Below are positions 34,047-46,160 of a DNA stretch of 64,000 bases, one piece after another. Where the stretch lies: positions 1-64,000 of the forward strand of contig JAURVB010008880.1 in NCBI GenBank assembly GCA_033002965.1. Direction: 5' to 3'. This DNA is from Piper betle (lineage: Eukaryota; Streptophyta; Magnoliopsida; Piperales; Piperaceae). The notes under the pieces are model-generated. The model was not told the origin of the DNA. It ran no database searches and worked only from the letters and a program-made list of their open reading frames with translations. How positions within the stretch are numbered: the stretch's first letter is position 1; each line of letters starts with the position of its first letter. The position numbers and the translations under genes were made by a program.

Positions 34047-37000
34047 AGCCTCTCTTATAAAAATTCTGTCCTCAGAAATTCTCACATCAACTTAGAGGAC
34101 TCAATTGAAGATATCATCTTGTTGGCAAACTGGTAGCTCTCCCTCGAAAGCTAGCTGCACACAACCCAAAGGGACCAACATGATGCTGGATACCCTGAAC
34201 ACTGACGAAGCTCGCTAGCTCCTTAATAATCTGGCTGGATGGACTACATGTGATTGAATCATCTGACGAAACATGCCATACAAGCTAGAATCATCTAACT
34301 GGAGTGACCATACATGCTCGAATCGTCTCACTGGACTAGATCCTAGGGTCACTGCAAACTATGGGGACTGAATCGCAATGACCACAGTGGGAACAAGCCT
34401 AGGTTTATTCCTAAGGGCCTAATGGGTGGTCAAATAGGTACTCTAGTCTGAGCTACTTCAGGAAGAACTATCTCGGTGCGAGGTATGCGGCCTAACATCT
34501 ACCCATGTCTCCCTGATCCTCGTCAATGTGACAGGCCAACTACGTTTACCCTCAGGGCACTCTACTCCAGGTCCTATGGCTATACTAGGGTGTCCTGTGA
34601 GTCCTGCTAGCATATGGTGGACTCTAGTAAAGTAAGGGTATATACTAATGGGTTGTATGGCTCATTGTCACAAGTCTAGGTCAAACACTTAGGTGTCCCT
34701 GGAAGAGGAACCGGCCCGCTCACCAAGTCCTAGCTAACTTGGTCCCAAGTCAAATATCTCACCTTGTTCCATAATAGAACAAGGATAGTTGATATAACTC
34801 TACTACGTGCTATGACTCTCGTAACTATCTATATAACCACTAACGACTACTGAAGAGGGCACTCTGTGACGGAATAACGGTGAGAACACCTGTACATGCA
34901 CCGCGTGTCTCAAGGAGTATGAAAGCATACTTTGCATGAAACTGTGGAGTCTGCATCTGGTCTGTAGCACATACACTGGTCAATGTCTACTCTTCTCAAC
35001 CATTTGGAAAACAGATAGTAGGACTGATATATCTAGAAAGGTGAGTGTAAAAATACTCGGGTGAAGGCCCGGCTCTGTCTGACATCTCTGGTTACATGGA
35101 AAGAGAATGGATCTCTCGGGAAAACTAGTCTCCTTCCTCTAGGACTCTAACTAGGTGCCTTATCCTTATGTGGTATGACATCAGGTGTACTGGGAGAGTA
35201 CACTAAGCTAAAAAGATTCTACTAGGTATGTATATCACTGTATCTATAGTGATGTGACGATTTTCGTCTGAGTCACAATGGGGTAATGAAACTATGTATA
35301 GGATAATGGGTGGCTCAAACATATGGGCATGCATATCACTGTATCTGTAGTGATGTGAGGATTTTCATCTGAGTCACAATGGGGTAATGAAACTACGTAT
35401 AGGATAATGGGTGGCTCAAACATATGGGTAGGTCCATGGACATGTTTCTAAGATCATCATGATTTGACTCTGCCATAGGTGGCTAGCCTATAGAATAACC
35501 AATCAATGACGAGCCTAAGATGCGGCTCCTAAGTGGCTCTAATTTAAATCAGCCAACGGTAGGTATGTGTTTCTCGATACAGTACTAGTCACACACTTAC
35601 AAACGGATGAGGTTCAAACGATCCCACGAACCACTATCTCTCCTCGAGTCTACAGGGACTCATAATGACATTTGACATGTGTCTTGTCTATTCTTCAATG
35701 GTGTGTGACATGTTATTGCGTCCCTATTTGTAGCACTAATCTTGACTGACATGACTACTACCACTTTAGTAGAATCTCAAGCAAAGCTATAAGTCAAGAT
35801 GAGCATACACTGATGTCCCTCTGTCTGGTCAGCATGATCCAGTCTAACTGAAGTCCTTGTCTACATCGCTCCTAAGATGGGTGAAGTTGTCTCCTCCAGA
35901 CTAGTCTGCCATCGGCTACCTGCATTGTAAGCTCTAAACAGTAGCATGAAGGTACCTCCTATACTCGGAGCAAAGGCTAAATCCTATGTCTCAAGGTAAG
36001 GACCTAATTGTATTGGCGAAGCACAAGGAAAACACTAACTCCCTATTGGACACTCCCTTACTAAACCCATCATCTATGCCAAAATTCTAATACAAGCCAA
36101 ACATCTCTCTCTGGCTGGGCCAAACTCTAAATGAGCTAAACTGTGTATCTGATCATCTACTAACCATCTGATCTATGTAACCTTGGTTGGGGTCACATGT
36201 ATGTTGTCACACTGACTAGACAATCTGACCACTGTGGTCATCCCATCTGGATATCATACTATCATGTTCTCTAACTATATTCATGCACATCCATTTGATG
36301 ACTGTCACTAGCGCTGTCTAATGATACTATCTCTGCAATATACATTTGACCTAAGGATGTCAGGTCAAAGCAACGGTATGATAGATAGTTGTGAAGTTCA
36401 TCTTGTGCCATCACATCTGAATAATTCCAGTACACCTAATTTTCTACTATCTGGCTAATGTTACCGTAGCTATATCTTGTCTTCAATCTCTGACCCTACT
36501 CTACTCAAACGATGGTTATGCAACTCGGATGACAGTTGTGCTATCCAGGTGCTAAATCTTGGTCCTAAACATGTACGTCGTGAACCCACTTCTGTCTATG
36601 GCATGCTTATCTCCCGGTGTTTCTCTCCCCAAAGGTAGCTGCTATCAACTCGGCTCAGTTTATTCAACCATGCGTGTCTGATCCAGAGGGGTCTGGATCA
36701 TAGTGGTGACATGTACGATAGAAAATAATGTTCAGCCCACACTAGTCTCCTGGAATCTAGAGTAAATATACCCATAAGCGCTGACTGCCTCTCACTAGAA
36801 ATCACTGATCTAGCTCTGGCAGATTGAGTGAAATCCGGTCAACCTTCTAAATCTGTGGTCAAAGGTAATCTCGCTCATCCTTGGTGTGTTCATGACTCTG
36901 TCTGTTAAAAAATAGCCAACAATATTCTTGGGACAAATATACACTAGTGGAAGAGTGACAGGCAGTGAAGTTTCCATGGGACAGTAGATCCACCTCACTA

Positions 37001-37351
37001 CTCATCCTCATCCAGTGCTATCTCTTTAAAGTGGTCCATCTAAATTCATCTGTCTGAACCCTCATCTATGCTCTAAGTACTTCAGTGACTCCACTGTCAT
37101 AGCCACATCCTTCATCCACAGGGATCTTTCTGAAGGTCTAAGTTCTCCAAAGTAGGCATCAAACCATGCCTAACGGATCTGTCTATGGTACACGGTGGTC
37201 CAACTCATGTGCCAACTAACTTTGTCAATGTCCATACTTCAAGCTCCCTACTGGTGCTATGTCTTATGACTCTCTCTCACAATGTACATCGTGTCCCAAG
37301 GAAGGACTGATGTGGTAACATGAGAAAGATGGTAAGTACTACAGTGTGGTC
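34047..37351 (-). mobile_element. Decayed internal region of element D
   Basis: The orientation is inferred from the polypurine-like signal at its left edge. I could translate no recognisable gag or pol motif in any frame, so it is either very old or rearranged. It holds a tandem duplication at 35226-35435. A segment at 36761-37075 was copied into the Athila element downstream. A 62-codon minus frame at 36810-36998 survives in both copies but has no recognised family. Confidence 0.5.
35226..35435. repeat. 107-bp tandem duplication in element D
   Basis: Two adjacent units of about 107 bp share TATCACTGTATCT, AGTGATGTGA, GAGTCACAATGGGGTAATG and GGATAATGGGTGGCTCAAAC. They differ at only a few positions, so the duplication is much younger than the surrounding decay. 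Confidence 0.85.
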
Positions 37352-38504
37352 TATTAAGTGTTTAAAGTATACAATATTTACCCATGTTTTTAATGTGATT
37401 TTGTAAGTCTCGGGTATAAATATTACTAATTAGGTGATAATTTACTTTATTTTTTCAGTTAATTAATATTTTATGAGATATGGCTAATTTTGGAGTTTTA
37501 ATGCAGAAAAAGATGAAAAAAATAAGCTTAAAAATTGAAGAGTCATGGCACTTGGCCCCACTCAATGGTTACTGCAAGGAATTCACAAAGCTCGAAAAGG
37601 TAGAATGTTGATGGTTTTGGGGTGCTTGCTTAAGGCTTGGTTGAGCAAGTCGAGGAGTTACAAACTTGATTGGACACTATAATTAATTAGACTACGTCGA
37701 TTTGTGAACACCTTCAGTGAATTCATATATCTAATGGTCATCTCATCTTCTATATAAACATTTGTTGTTTGAGATATCTCAATTTTTGGTTTAGAAATAG
37801 TTCTAGTTTCTTCTTTATATTGTTTTCTATTTTTATTATGGATTAATCTTTTATTTCGTTCTAGAGAAGAATGGAACTTAACATGGTTAAATTGAATTCA
37901 TTTCAACCTCTTACTCTTTTATTCAATCAGATTGTTTGAATTATCATGTTTTTAATGCTAAGAATAGATTGATCGTTATTTCTTACATCATGAGGTTTAA
38001 TTAGATTTCGGGAGAAATTAATTAAATTTAGTCATTGATAATTTATCATACGACGAGTCTTTTGACTTGTTTGTTGTTATGGTCGGGAGATACACAACAC
38101 CGTATGCGATTTTAAGGCAAATTTTAATGTGTTATTTTGTTGATTAATCAATTATCACCAGGAGGTAGAATAATAGAAGCATGAAGGAGCGGGAGCCACC
38201 ATCTCATATAATTATCCTAGATCAACAATATGAGGAAATAGAAAATAAGAGTAAGATGTAATGAAGATTAAATTCATGTTAAGGGAAATTCAACTCTAGA
38301 ACGAATTTTATTATTACAACTCTTTCTTTAATTTAAAGTTATTACTTAGATTTATTGAAGTCAATTGTTTCTATTTTGTTTTAAATTTATTTTTCCTTAA
38401 TTACTTTAAGCAAATTCATCTCTGTGTGGGACGATACTCAAATTTATCATTATATTACTTGTTTTGACTGTGTAAACTTGCACGCTACTGAAATTATTCG
38501 AACA
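37352..38504 (+). mobile_element. 5' LTR of Athila element
   Basis: The right edge (ATTCGAACA at 38504) is fixed by the 3' LTR fragment ending with the same word at 41799 and by a degenerate PBS seven bases later. The left edge is proposed at 37352 (TATTAAGTG) because TGGTC precedes it (37347-37351) and also follows the 3' LTR (41800-41804). The expected TG start reads TA here. Only the last 324 bp can be checked against the other LTR. Confidence 0.7.
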
Positions 38505-38510
38505 AGTTTT

Positions 38511-38527
38511 TGGTGCCATTATGGGGG
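38511..38527 (+). other. Degenerate primer-binding site of Athila element
   Basis: TGGTGCCATTATGGGGG differs at a few positions from TGGCGCCGTTGCCGGGG, the PBS of Athila/Tat elements that pairs with an aspartate tRNA. The changes are mostly C-to-T and G-to-A, as expected for methylated and decaying DNA. Confidence 0.75.
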
Positions 38528-38699
38528 AAATCAAATTTTTTGAGTTAATTTCGGATTAGAATTTTGAGTCTTTTTCTTTTCTTTTTAGATTTTAGTGTCT
38601 GATTTGTTTTTTAAAAGAAAAAAAATACTATATCATTGTCTTCTTCCTTATTATCATTTGTTTATCCATCGATTAGTGTGGTCACCCTTATTTTCTTGT

Positions 38700-39932
38700 G
38701 ATCGAGAGATTGAAAGAACTTTGCAAAACTTGCATGCCACTGGAAGAAGAGCACAATAAGCAGTAGAAGAAGAAGCCATGGACCTACAACAACAACAAAT
38801 GCCTCCACTTCCACCGATTGTAGCAGTAGCTAATGATGACAACAGAGCAATCCAAGATTGGGTTGTACCTCTTGCAAGAGGGTGACATCCTACTATTATT
38901 GCACCACCGGTGGATGTGACCCACTTCGAGTTTAAGCCAGTTTTATTTAATATGTTACAAACTATTAGACAATTTAGTGGATCGCCTACTGAAAATCCTA
39001 ATAGGCATATCTTCGATTTCCTATCAATTTGTGATACGTATAAGCAACCTGGTATCTCTGACGACGCTCTCTGCATTCACTTATTTCCATTCTCATTAAT
39101 AGGGAGTGTGAAAGAGTGGTTGTCATCATTAGATGTAATTACCACTTGGGATGAATTGTCTGAAAATTTTTTGTTAAAATATTTTCCTCCTTCTAAAACT
39201 CCTAAATTACGTAACGAAATTTTATCTTTTTTGCAGTTTGATGGTGAGTCTCTCTTTGAGGCATGGGAAAGATTTAAAGAATTGTTAAAAAAGTATCCCA
39301 ACCATGGCATAGAAAGATGGATGCAACTGCAAACTTTCTATAACGGGATGTTGGGGTAAACAAAGAACATAGTTGATGTGGCAGCCAATGGATCGTTTCT
39401 TAGAAAGAACCCACATGAAGCTTTTCAACTAGTAGAATTGATGGTTCCTAGCAACTACCACGCAACAAAAGAAAGGTACCCAAGGCGGATTACCGGAGTT
39501 TTAGATTTAGATGCACTTACTGCTTTATCTGCTCAGGTTAGTTCTTTAGCTAATCAAGCTCAAAATATTAATATGCATGGACAGGTTAAGGCTGTCAAGC
39601 CAAGGTGTGAATGGTGTGGACAAGTATATTCTATAGGTCAATGTGTAACAGATCAAGTTAACTACATAGACAACTTTAATAGGAACAACAATCCCTATGC
39701 CAATACCTACAATGCGGGCTGGCGTGATAACCCCAACTTGTTATGGAATAATTCTCCACAATCACTTGTTGTCCTCAATAATCCACCACCACCATCAAAG
39801 CATTCTCGACCCCCTTCACTTTCTTTTCAGCCACAACAACCGGATTTACTCCAAATGTTCAATTCTATGCAACAAGTCAAGCAGAATCAGCAACAACAAC
39901 AACAACAATTTATGCAACAAGTTATGGTGTAA
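38700..39932 (+). pseudogene. Athila gag, interrupted by three stops
   Basis: Continuous resemblance to Athila-lineage gag in one main frame. It opens with a DREIERTLQNL helix, then DWVVPLARG. The capsid-like core at 38910-39355 contains FEFKPVLFNML, FLSICDTYKQ, EWLSSLD, FLLKYFPPSKTPKLRNEI and LFEAWERFKELL. The second half at 39378-39932 contains RCEWCGQVYSIGQC and NNPYANTYNAGWRDNPN, a lineage signature, and ends in a polyglutamine stretch. Stops interrupt it near 38752, 38883 and 39356, so no full product is possible. Gag forms the virus-like particle of a live element. Lineage assignment rests on recognised motifs. Confidence 0.9.
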
Positions 39933-40294
39933 TTAAACAAGGAACCAAGTGAGCAACCCAAGGGTGCACTTCCTAGCCAACCAGAACAACTAAGGAAAGA
40001 TGGTCAAGAGTATTGCAAAGCCGTAACAACCTGGAGTGGTATTATTTTACAAGAACTAGTTCAGCCTAATGAAGTTAAGTAAATAGATGAAAAACCAAAC
40101 AATGGACATGAACCCAATACATTGGTTTGCTTACTCAGAAGCAAAGGGAAGAGAAAGATGAGGTACATATAGAAGAGGTCGAAAAAAATGTACTATTTCC
40201 TTCTAGATTGAGGAAACAAAGTGATGAAAAATATTTTTAAAAAATTATTGATATATTTAGGAAATTATAAATTAACATACCTTTAACTGAAGCA

Positions 40295-41160
40295 CTTGAA
40301 CAGATGCCTACTTATGTAAAATACTTGAAGGATATTCTAGCAAAGAAAAGGAGAGTAGATGACAATGAAGTTGTGGCCATGACAGAGGAATGTAGTGCTA
40401 TCCTCCAAAGAAAACTACCTCCTAAGATGAAAGACCCGAGAAAATTTGTGATTCCATGCTCAATTGGAAGAAATATTTATTGTAATACTTTATGTGACTT
40501 CGGTTCTAGCATTAATCTTATGTCTTTTTCTATTTTCAAAAGGTTAGGGATCCAGGATATTGTTTCTACCAACATCACACTCTAGTTGGCTAACTGGTCA
40601 TTGGTATATCCTAAAGTAGTCATTGAAGATGTTTTAATAAAGGTTGACAAGTTTATCTTTCCTGTGGATTTTGTGGTGATTGAAATGGAAGGAAGGAATG
40701 ATGATATACCACTCATTGTTGGGAAAGGTTTTTTGGCAACTGGGAAAACACTGATCGACGTAGCTGATGGAAAACTTACACTTAGGGTAAACAACGATTA
40801 TGTCACATATAATATCTTTAAATCCATGAATTGCCCAGATGCAAAATATGATTGTTCTAGAATTAAACTATTTGATAAAATAATATACAAACGGGATCAG
40901 TTGAGTGATTCATTGCATAAAGCCATAAATTCTCTTTGTGAAGGCGATACTGATGTGGAAGAGATGTTTAAAGTATTAGATTCACAACCAATCTTGCCTA
41001 GGAGATTCAGAGTTGTGGAAACCTTAGATCTACCATTCCACAGATTGCTGCCATCAGTTGAAGTACTACCTATTTTGGAGCTAAAGCAACTTCCAAAACA
41101 TCTCAAATATACTTTCTTAGGGCCTAATGACACTCTTCCTATTATTATTTCTTTAAATCT
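40295..41160 (+). pseudogene. Athila protease remnant
   Basis: The frame opens MPTYVKYLKDILAKKRR, the usual lead-in, continues with LTEEC-like MTEECSAILQRKLPPK, and reaches the aspartic-protease motif CDFGSSINLMSFSIFKRLG. A TAG at 40583 interrupts it, after which the frame continues with VLIKVDKFIFPVDFVVIEME and GKGFLATGKTLIDV, then LTLRVN. At about 41160 the similarity stops in mid-sequence, where a filler copied from element D begins. Reverse transcriptase, RNase H and integrase are absent. Confidence 0.9.
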
Positions 41161-41161
41161 G

Positions 41162-41476
41162 AGTAAATGTTCCCATAACCGCTGACTGCCTCTCACTAGA
41201 AATCACTAATCTAGCTCTGGCAGATCGAGTGAAATCCGGTCAACCTTCTAAATCCGTGGTGAAAGGTAATCTTGCTCATCATTGGTGTGTTCATGACTCT
41301 GTCTGTTGAAAAGTAGCCAACAATATTCTTGGGACAAATATACACTAGTGGAAGAGTGGCAAGCAGTGAAGTTTCCATGGGACTGTAGATCCACCTCACT
41401 ACTCATCCTCATCCACTGCTATCTCTTTAAAGTGGTCCATCTAAAGTCATTTGTCCAAACCCTCATCTATGCTCTA
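41162..41476. repeat. Filler segment copied from element D
   Basis: 315 bp match 36761-37075 in the same orientation at roughly 93 percent identity by eye. It sits between the cut-off protease and the cut-off 3' LTR of the Athila element, replacing everything from RT to the start of the LTR. The right junction shares GCTCTA/ATGA-type overlap of only a few bases. Confidence 0.9.
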
Positions 41477-41799
41477 TGAAGGAGCGGGAGTCACCATGTC
41501 ATATAATTATCCTAGATCGACAATATGAGGGAATAGAAAATAAGAGTAAGATGTGATGAAGATTAAATTCATGTTATGGGAAATTTGACTCTAGAATGAA
41601 TTTTATTATTATAACTCTTTCTTTAATTCAAAGTTACTACTTAGATTTATTGAAGTTGATTGTTTCTGTTTTGTTTTTAATTTATTTTTCTTTCATTAAT
41701 TTAAGGAAATTTATCTCTCTATAGGACGATACTCGAATTTATCATTATATTACATGTTTCGACAGTGTATACTTGCATGTTATTGAAATTATTCGAACA
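41476..41799 (+). mobile_element. 3' LTR fragment of Athila element
   Basis: Matches the last 324 bp of the 5' LTR (38181-38504), starting at ATGAAGGAGCGGGAG and ending ATTCGAACA. TGGTC follows at 41800-41804, matching the proposed left target duplication. The first 830 bp or so of this LTR are missing. Confidence 0.88.
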
Positions 41800-42329
41800 T
41801 GGTCGCCAAAATTCCAGGTACTCCTAGTCATCGCCCAATTCAAACTCAGCTAACTAAGCATGTGGACACTCTTACGCCGTCCAAATCTATGACACGGTAG
41901 AAGGAAAGGCATGTCTTTGAGCTTATCATCACGGGCACGACGCCAGAAAAAGCCAATTGTTCCCTATCCACTAGAGTGTGCGTAACTAATACTCAATCAA
42001 GAAATATTTGCCTACTATTTAGTAATTCCACTAAAGTTGTAGGAGTTGTCCTTTAAGATGCGCCTATATTGTTGTTTTCGGGATGATGATCATATCCATG
42101 GTAAATAATGATTTTGGCACTTCAAAGCGTATAGTACCGTGACTTTCTTATGTCTTATGTCACCTTACCTCAGTATACACATTCTATGATCTGTCTCTAT
42201 AAGTACAGACATAGTGGCTACACCTTCTAGACAAACCTTGTTGGATGGGCACCCTTTTAGGTCCCCTTAGCATATTTTACAAAGTGTACCATGTCATTTT
42301 TTTAGTTTTCAAAGCCAGTCATGAAAAAA

Positions 42330-42366
42330 TATCTCTCCTCCCCCCCCCCCTCCCCCTCCCCTCCAA

Positions 42367-42402
<36 letters not shown>

Positions 42403-43563
42403 TAAGTTAGTCTTATATTCAATACCTATCAGAGTAAGATCCAACATATTAGTGAGGATGTGCTTAAGATCATTAATTTAATTAATCACTTAAAGAGATG
42501 ACTAACGTGACAACCCAACCCAAAGTACAAAATAATAGGCCAAAATCTTCTCTTTAAAAGTAGTTAATCGAAGTTGAAGATTTATAATCTATTCCCACTA
42601 CAAAAAAAGCCCTCACTCCGGTAGGTATTATTCGTGAGACTAATTTGAGGCTTATCACACTCCACCAACCTTATAAATTTTGTCCTTGGAGTTTCGTCCA
42701 CTCGGCTAGTTATTAGTGACCCATAGACAGTACTCCACGTCCAATCTAGCCTATAATCTAATACAAAATGAGGTTGGGTTTGATATCAACTGTAACAACT
42801 GAACCCAAAGTACAAATTAATGAGCCTAACTCATCTATTCAAAAGTGGTTAATCGAAATTGAAAATTTATAATCCATTCCCGCTAATAAACCAGGTCTTA
42901 CCTCCATAGGTATTAAATTTGAGGCTAAGTTGAAGGTTATCAAATCCACTCACCTTAGAAAATTTTGTCCTTGTAATTCCTACACGAATCATTAGTAGCA
43001 ACCCCACCTACCTCCTACTTGGCCCATAGACAACAGCTTTGCCCACATCCAGTACAGCCCACAATACAATACAAATGTTAGCTCTGATATTAACTATCAT
43101 GACCCAGCCCAAAAAGCAAACTAATAGGCCTAAATCATCTTTTCGAAAATGATTAACAAGTTAAAGATCTTTAGACACATCCGCACTTATATATTAGATC
43201 TTCCCCATGAAACTTTGTTTATAGGTTATTAAAATTAAGCCCATCAGTTTACACTAATTGAGCCAGGCCTTTATAGGTAGTATTAAAGAGTAATCGAAAT
43301 CGTTTTGTATAGATGGTAGCATGTCAAGAGTCACAAAATTGAACTCCTAAGTACATAATTGCCTTTAAGCGGGTAGAATGTAATATACACCTCCCCACCC
43401 CCCCAAATATATATATATATATAAGGTTAATTTCACATCATTACCTATCGGAGTAAACTCCAACATATTAACAGAGATCTATTTAAGATATTTAACTTGA
43501 TTAATTACTTTTAAAACAATAACTAAGCTTATTAATTTGTACTAATTAGGCCAGGCCTTTACA
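42330..43563. mobile_element. Cluster of miniature LTR modules in E copy 2
   Basis: Same order and orientation of modules as in E copy 1: minus-strand LTR-like units at about 42508-42659 and 42791-42943, with a third starting near 43096. PBS-like words lie at about 42773-42790 (TTTGATATCAACTG) and 43079-43095 (GCTCTGATATTAACT), and lead-ins near 42663 and 42950. A plus-strand LTR ends CTTTACA at 43563. Copy 2 adds a C run (from 42338) and an AAT run (42366-42402) at its left edge where copy 1 has a shorter C run. The shared architecture shows that the cluster formed before the E copies separated. Confidence 0.65.
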
Positions 43564-43670
43564 CATAATACCCATGTTTAGTAAAATAATCTATAACACA
43601 ATCGAATGTGGTGTGGTAGCTTAACCTCCAGACTACCTCGCGACGTAAGTAGGTGGGTTTACCTTACATT

Positions 43671-45247
43671 TAGGGGTGGGCATCGGTCGAACGGGCGTCG
43701 GACAAAATATTGTCCGCGTTTGTCCGAAATTTTATCGGACAAAACTTGTCCGACCGAGTTAATGTCCGACTTGTCCGTCGGGCCCAAGCAATGTCCGTGG
43801 ACAGTCCGAAATCAAAACCAAAACTTCTAAAACCCTAACCCAGAAACACTATTCATAGGGCGCCGCCGCCGCCGCCCTCACCCACCCTCCCCTTGCCTCC
43901 GCCGAACCGCCACCGTCTCCGCTCCGCCCGCCTCCGCTTCGCCAGCCTCCGCTCCACCAGCCTCCGCTCCGCCCGCCTCCGCTCCGCCTGCCTCCGCTCC
44001 GCCCGCCTCATCTGCCTCCGCTGGACCGCCACCATCTGCTCGTGTCTCCGCCTCCCTCTGCGCGCCGTGTGAAGATCCACCGCCGCCTCTTGCTGCCGCC
44101 CAGCTTGCACCGCTCCAGCCTCCACCGCCGCCTGCCTCGCCGGACCGCCACCCTAAACATCTGCTGCTGCCTTCCTCGTCTGCCCTGCCTCCGCCGTCGG
44201 ACTACCGCCGCGGCGCCGCCAGACTCCGTCGAACCACCGCCCGTTGCCGCCGTGTATATATCACTTAATTTATCTTAAATTTAGTTTATTTTATATTTAG
44301 GATTAATTATTATTATTTTATAAGGTTAGATTATTTATACTTAGATGATAATGTAAAAAAAATTTTATTCTAACAAAATTGTACAGTGATTGAGCTATAA
44401 AAATTTGTACAATTATTTGGTGAAGGAAGTTTGCATCTTAGAAAGAATAGGTACTATCAAAGATTGTTGGAGAATAGCTACTTATGATGTTATCTCTTTG
44501 CTTCCCTTGCTATACTTAGCATTTTGATAATTGTTAGAGAATAACAAATTTCAAAGATTATTTTCTGTTGAGGGATACAAAGATTGAAGGATGGTGAAAT
44601 TTTTGTTGAGATTAATTTATAAAATCTATTTTTTATACCAAACTTTAGTTTGTTTAAAGTCGTAGTTTTCGAATCTGCTTTTTCTTCGAAATATTTCGTT
44701 ACTTGAGACGTTGGTACTTATTAAAGAATGAAACTAGCGCACTTGATTAACCCGTCACTTACATTTGCATGAGAACAAATGCTTTCTTGCAAAACAAATA
44801 TCATATACTATTGGTGATATAATTGAAATTTTGAATATTTCATCATTGGCTTTACTTGCCATCTTTTTATGTTATTTCACACAGGAGATTATTGGGTCTT
44901 AAAAGATTGTTAGGTCTTAACTCTCAAAGTATTTATAGCTTATAATAAGAGTGACTTTTATCCTATGTATGTCATTTTTTATTATTTAAAATATTAAATA
45001 TCAATTTTATGTATGAACTTAATTAATTTACTGTATATTACATTTTAAAATTTTTATAAACTATAATATTAGCCTTACAAATGTTGAAAATATTATATTA
45101 TTGATATAAAATATCAGTCATTCGGTCGGTCATTCGGTCGGACAAAGAAATGTCCATGTTTGGTTTGTTTTAATTCGGTCAAATTCAGTCGAACATACTT
45201 CGAACTTCGGACGGTCGGACCAATTCGGACGTCCGCGCCCACCCCTA
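43671..45247. mobile_element. Non-autonomous hAT element II
   Basis: 1577 bp flanked by CTTACATT on both sides (43663-43670 and 45248-45255). The ends are TAGGGGTGGGC and GCGCCCACCCCTA, good terminal inverted repeats of a hAT type common in plants. The first 150 and last 130 bp are crowded with GTCCGA/TCGGAC words in both orientations. The interior has a GC-rich block at 43858-44260 followed by AT-rich DNA. No transposase motif was seen. E copy 1 preserves the empty site at 18258-18265. Confidence 0.95.
43858..44260. other. GC-rich repetitive block inside hAT element II
   Basis: Repeats of a 12-15-bp unit around GCCTCCGCTCCGCC fill 43900-44030, with open frames on both strands (arginine/alanine-rich on minus, proline/serine-rich on plus). 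Composition explains these frames. The position and nature resemble the GC-rich blocks of the other two hAT elements, although the subterminal repeats differ. Confidence 0.6.
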
Positions 45248-45783
45248 CTTACATTACACCTTGAGCATACCTTGGATTACTTTTGTTCCCTACGATTAGA
45301 AACGAGTATAATTCATGGATGCACGAATCGGTCGATTCCAAGTGGAATCGGCCGATTTAAATCGGATCGGCAACGTTCCCATCCGATTTTAGGGCCGAAT
45401 CGGTCGGCCTCAAATCGGAGTCCAAATCGGTCGATTTACCCCAATTCCGACCGATTTAAATCCAATTCGGAATCGGGGTAAATCGGGAAGAATCGGTTTT
45501 TTTTAGTAAATGACTAAAATACCATAGGTATGATATTTATTAAATTATTTAAGCATGGGTGAAATTGGAATTTTGATTTTAAAAACCTAAAATTACACTG
45601 TCTCCCCCACTCCGCTGCCGCGCTTCCTCACCTTCGACCTCAGCTCCAACCGGGCTTCCAACCTCGCCTCCGACGGGTGGCCGGCCGACAGCGTTGTGGA
45701 CACGAACCTCGCCTCCGACGGGTGGCCGTCCAAACAGTGATTTTTGTAAAGTTGTATTTTTTTGTTGAAATTGAATGTTGTGA

Positions 45784-46160
45784 TGTGCAAATTGTTATCT
45801 ATGCTGTGTTGTGCAAATTGTAGGCTATGCTTCACAAATTTTTTTCATTGCTGATTTGGGATTCATGATCAAATTTTTTTCATTGTTGTGTTGTGCAAAA
45901 TTGTGTGTTGTGCGTGCAAATTGCTATTGGCTGTGCAAATTGTATGATCAAATTTTTTTGTGCAAAAATTGTGTTGTGTTGTGCAAAAGTTTTTTCAAAT
46001 GCTATGTGCTGTGCGAATATGTTTTTTCATTTTGTTCATGCGTCCAAATTGTTTGAACTGTGCAAATTGTCACAGGGAAGATGGATTGTGTGCTGTGCAA
46101 ATTGTTGTGCTGTGTAAATTGTAGTGTGCAAATTGTTAAATGTTGATACGTGCAAATTTG
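45784..46160 (+). repeat. Degenerate TGTGCAAATTG repeats
   Basis: At least ten scattered, imperfect copies of TGTGCAAATTGT or GTTGTGCAAA within about 380 bp, spaced 20-45 bp apart, with a few more near 46690-46770 (TGTTGTGCAATTTGG). They sit between the GC-rich patch and the zinc finger of hAT element III, probably within an intron. There is no fixed period. Confidence 0.7.

Larger units (their letters stand above)
41951..45313 (+). repeat. Repeat family E, copy 2 (interrupted)
   Basis: Aligns with E copy 1 from CCAATTGTTCCC near 41950 through GTATAATT at 45306-45313. It holds its own version of the miniature-LTR cluster and a hAT element, and is then cut by a second hAT element whose far side is lost. 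Confidence 0.75.

Noticed and set aside
43853..44278. Arginine- and proline-rich frames
   Set aside because: Composed of a short GC-rich repeat within bounded hAT element II.
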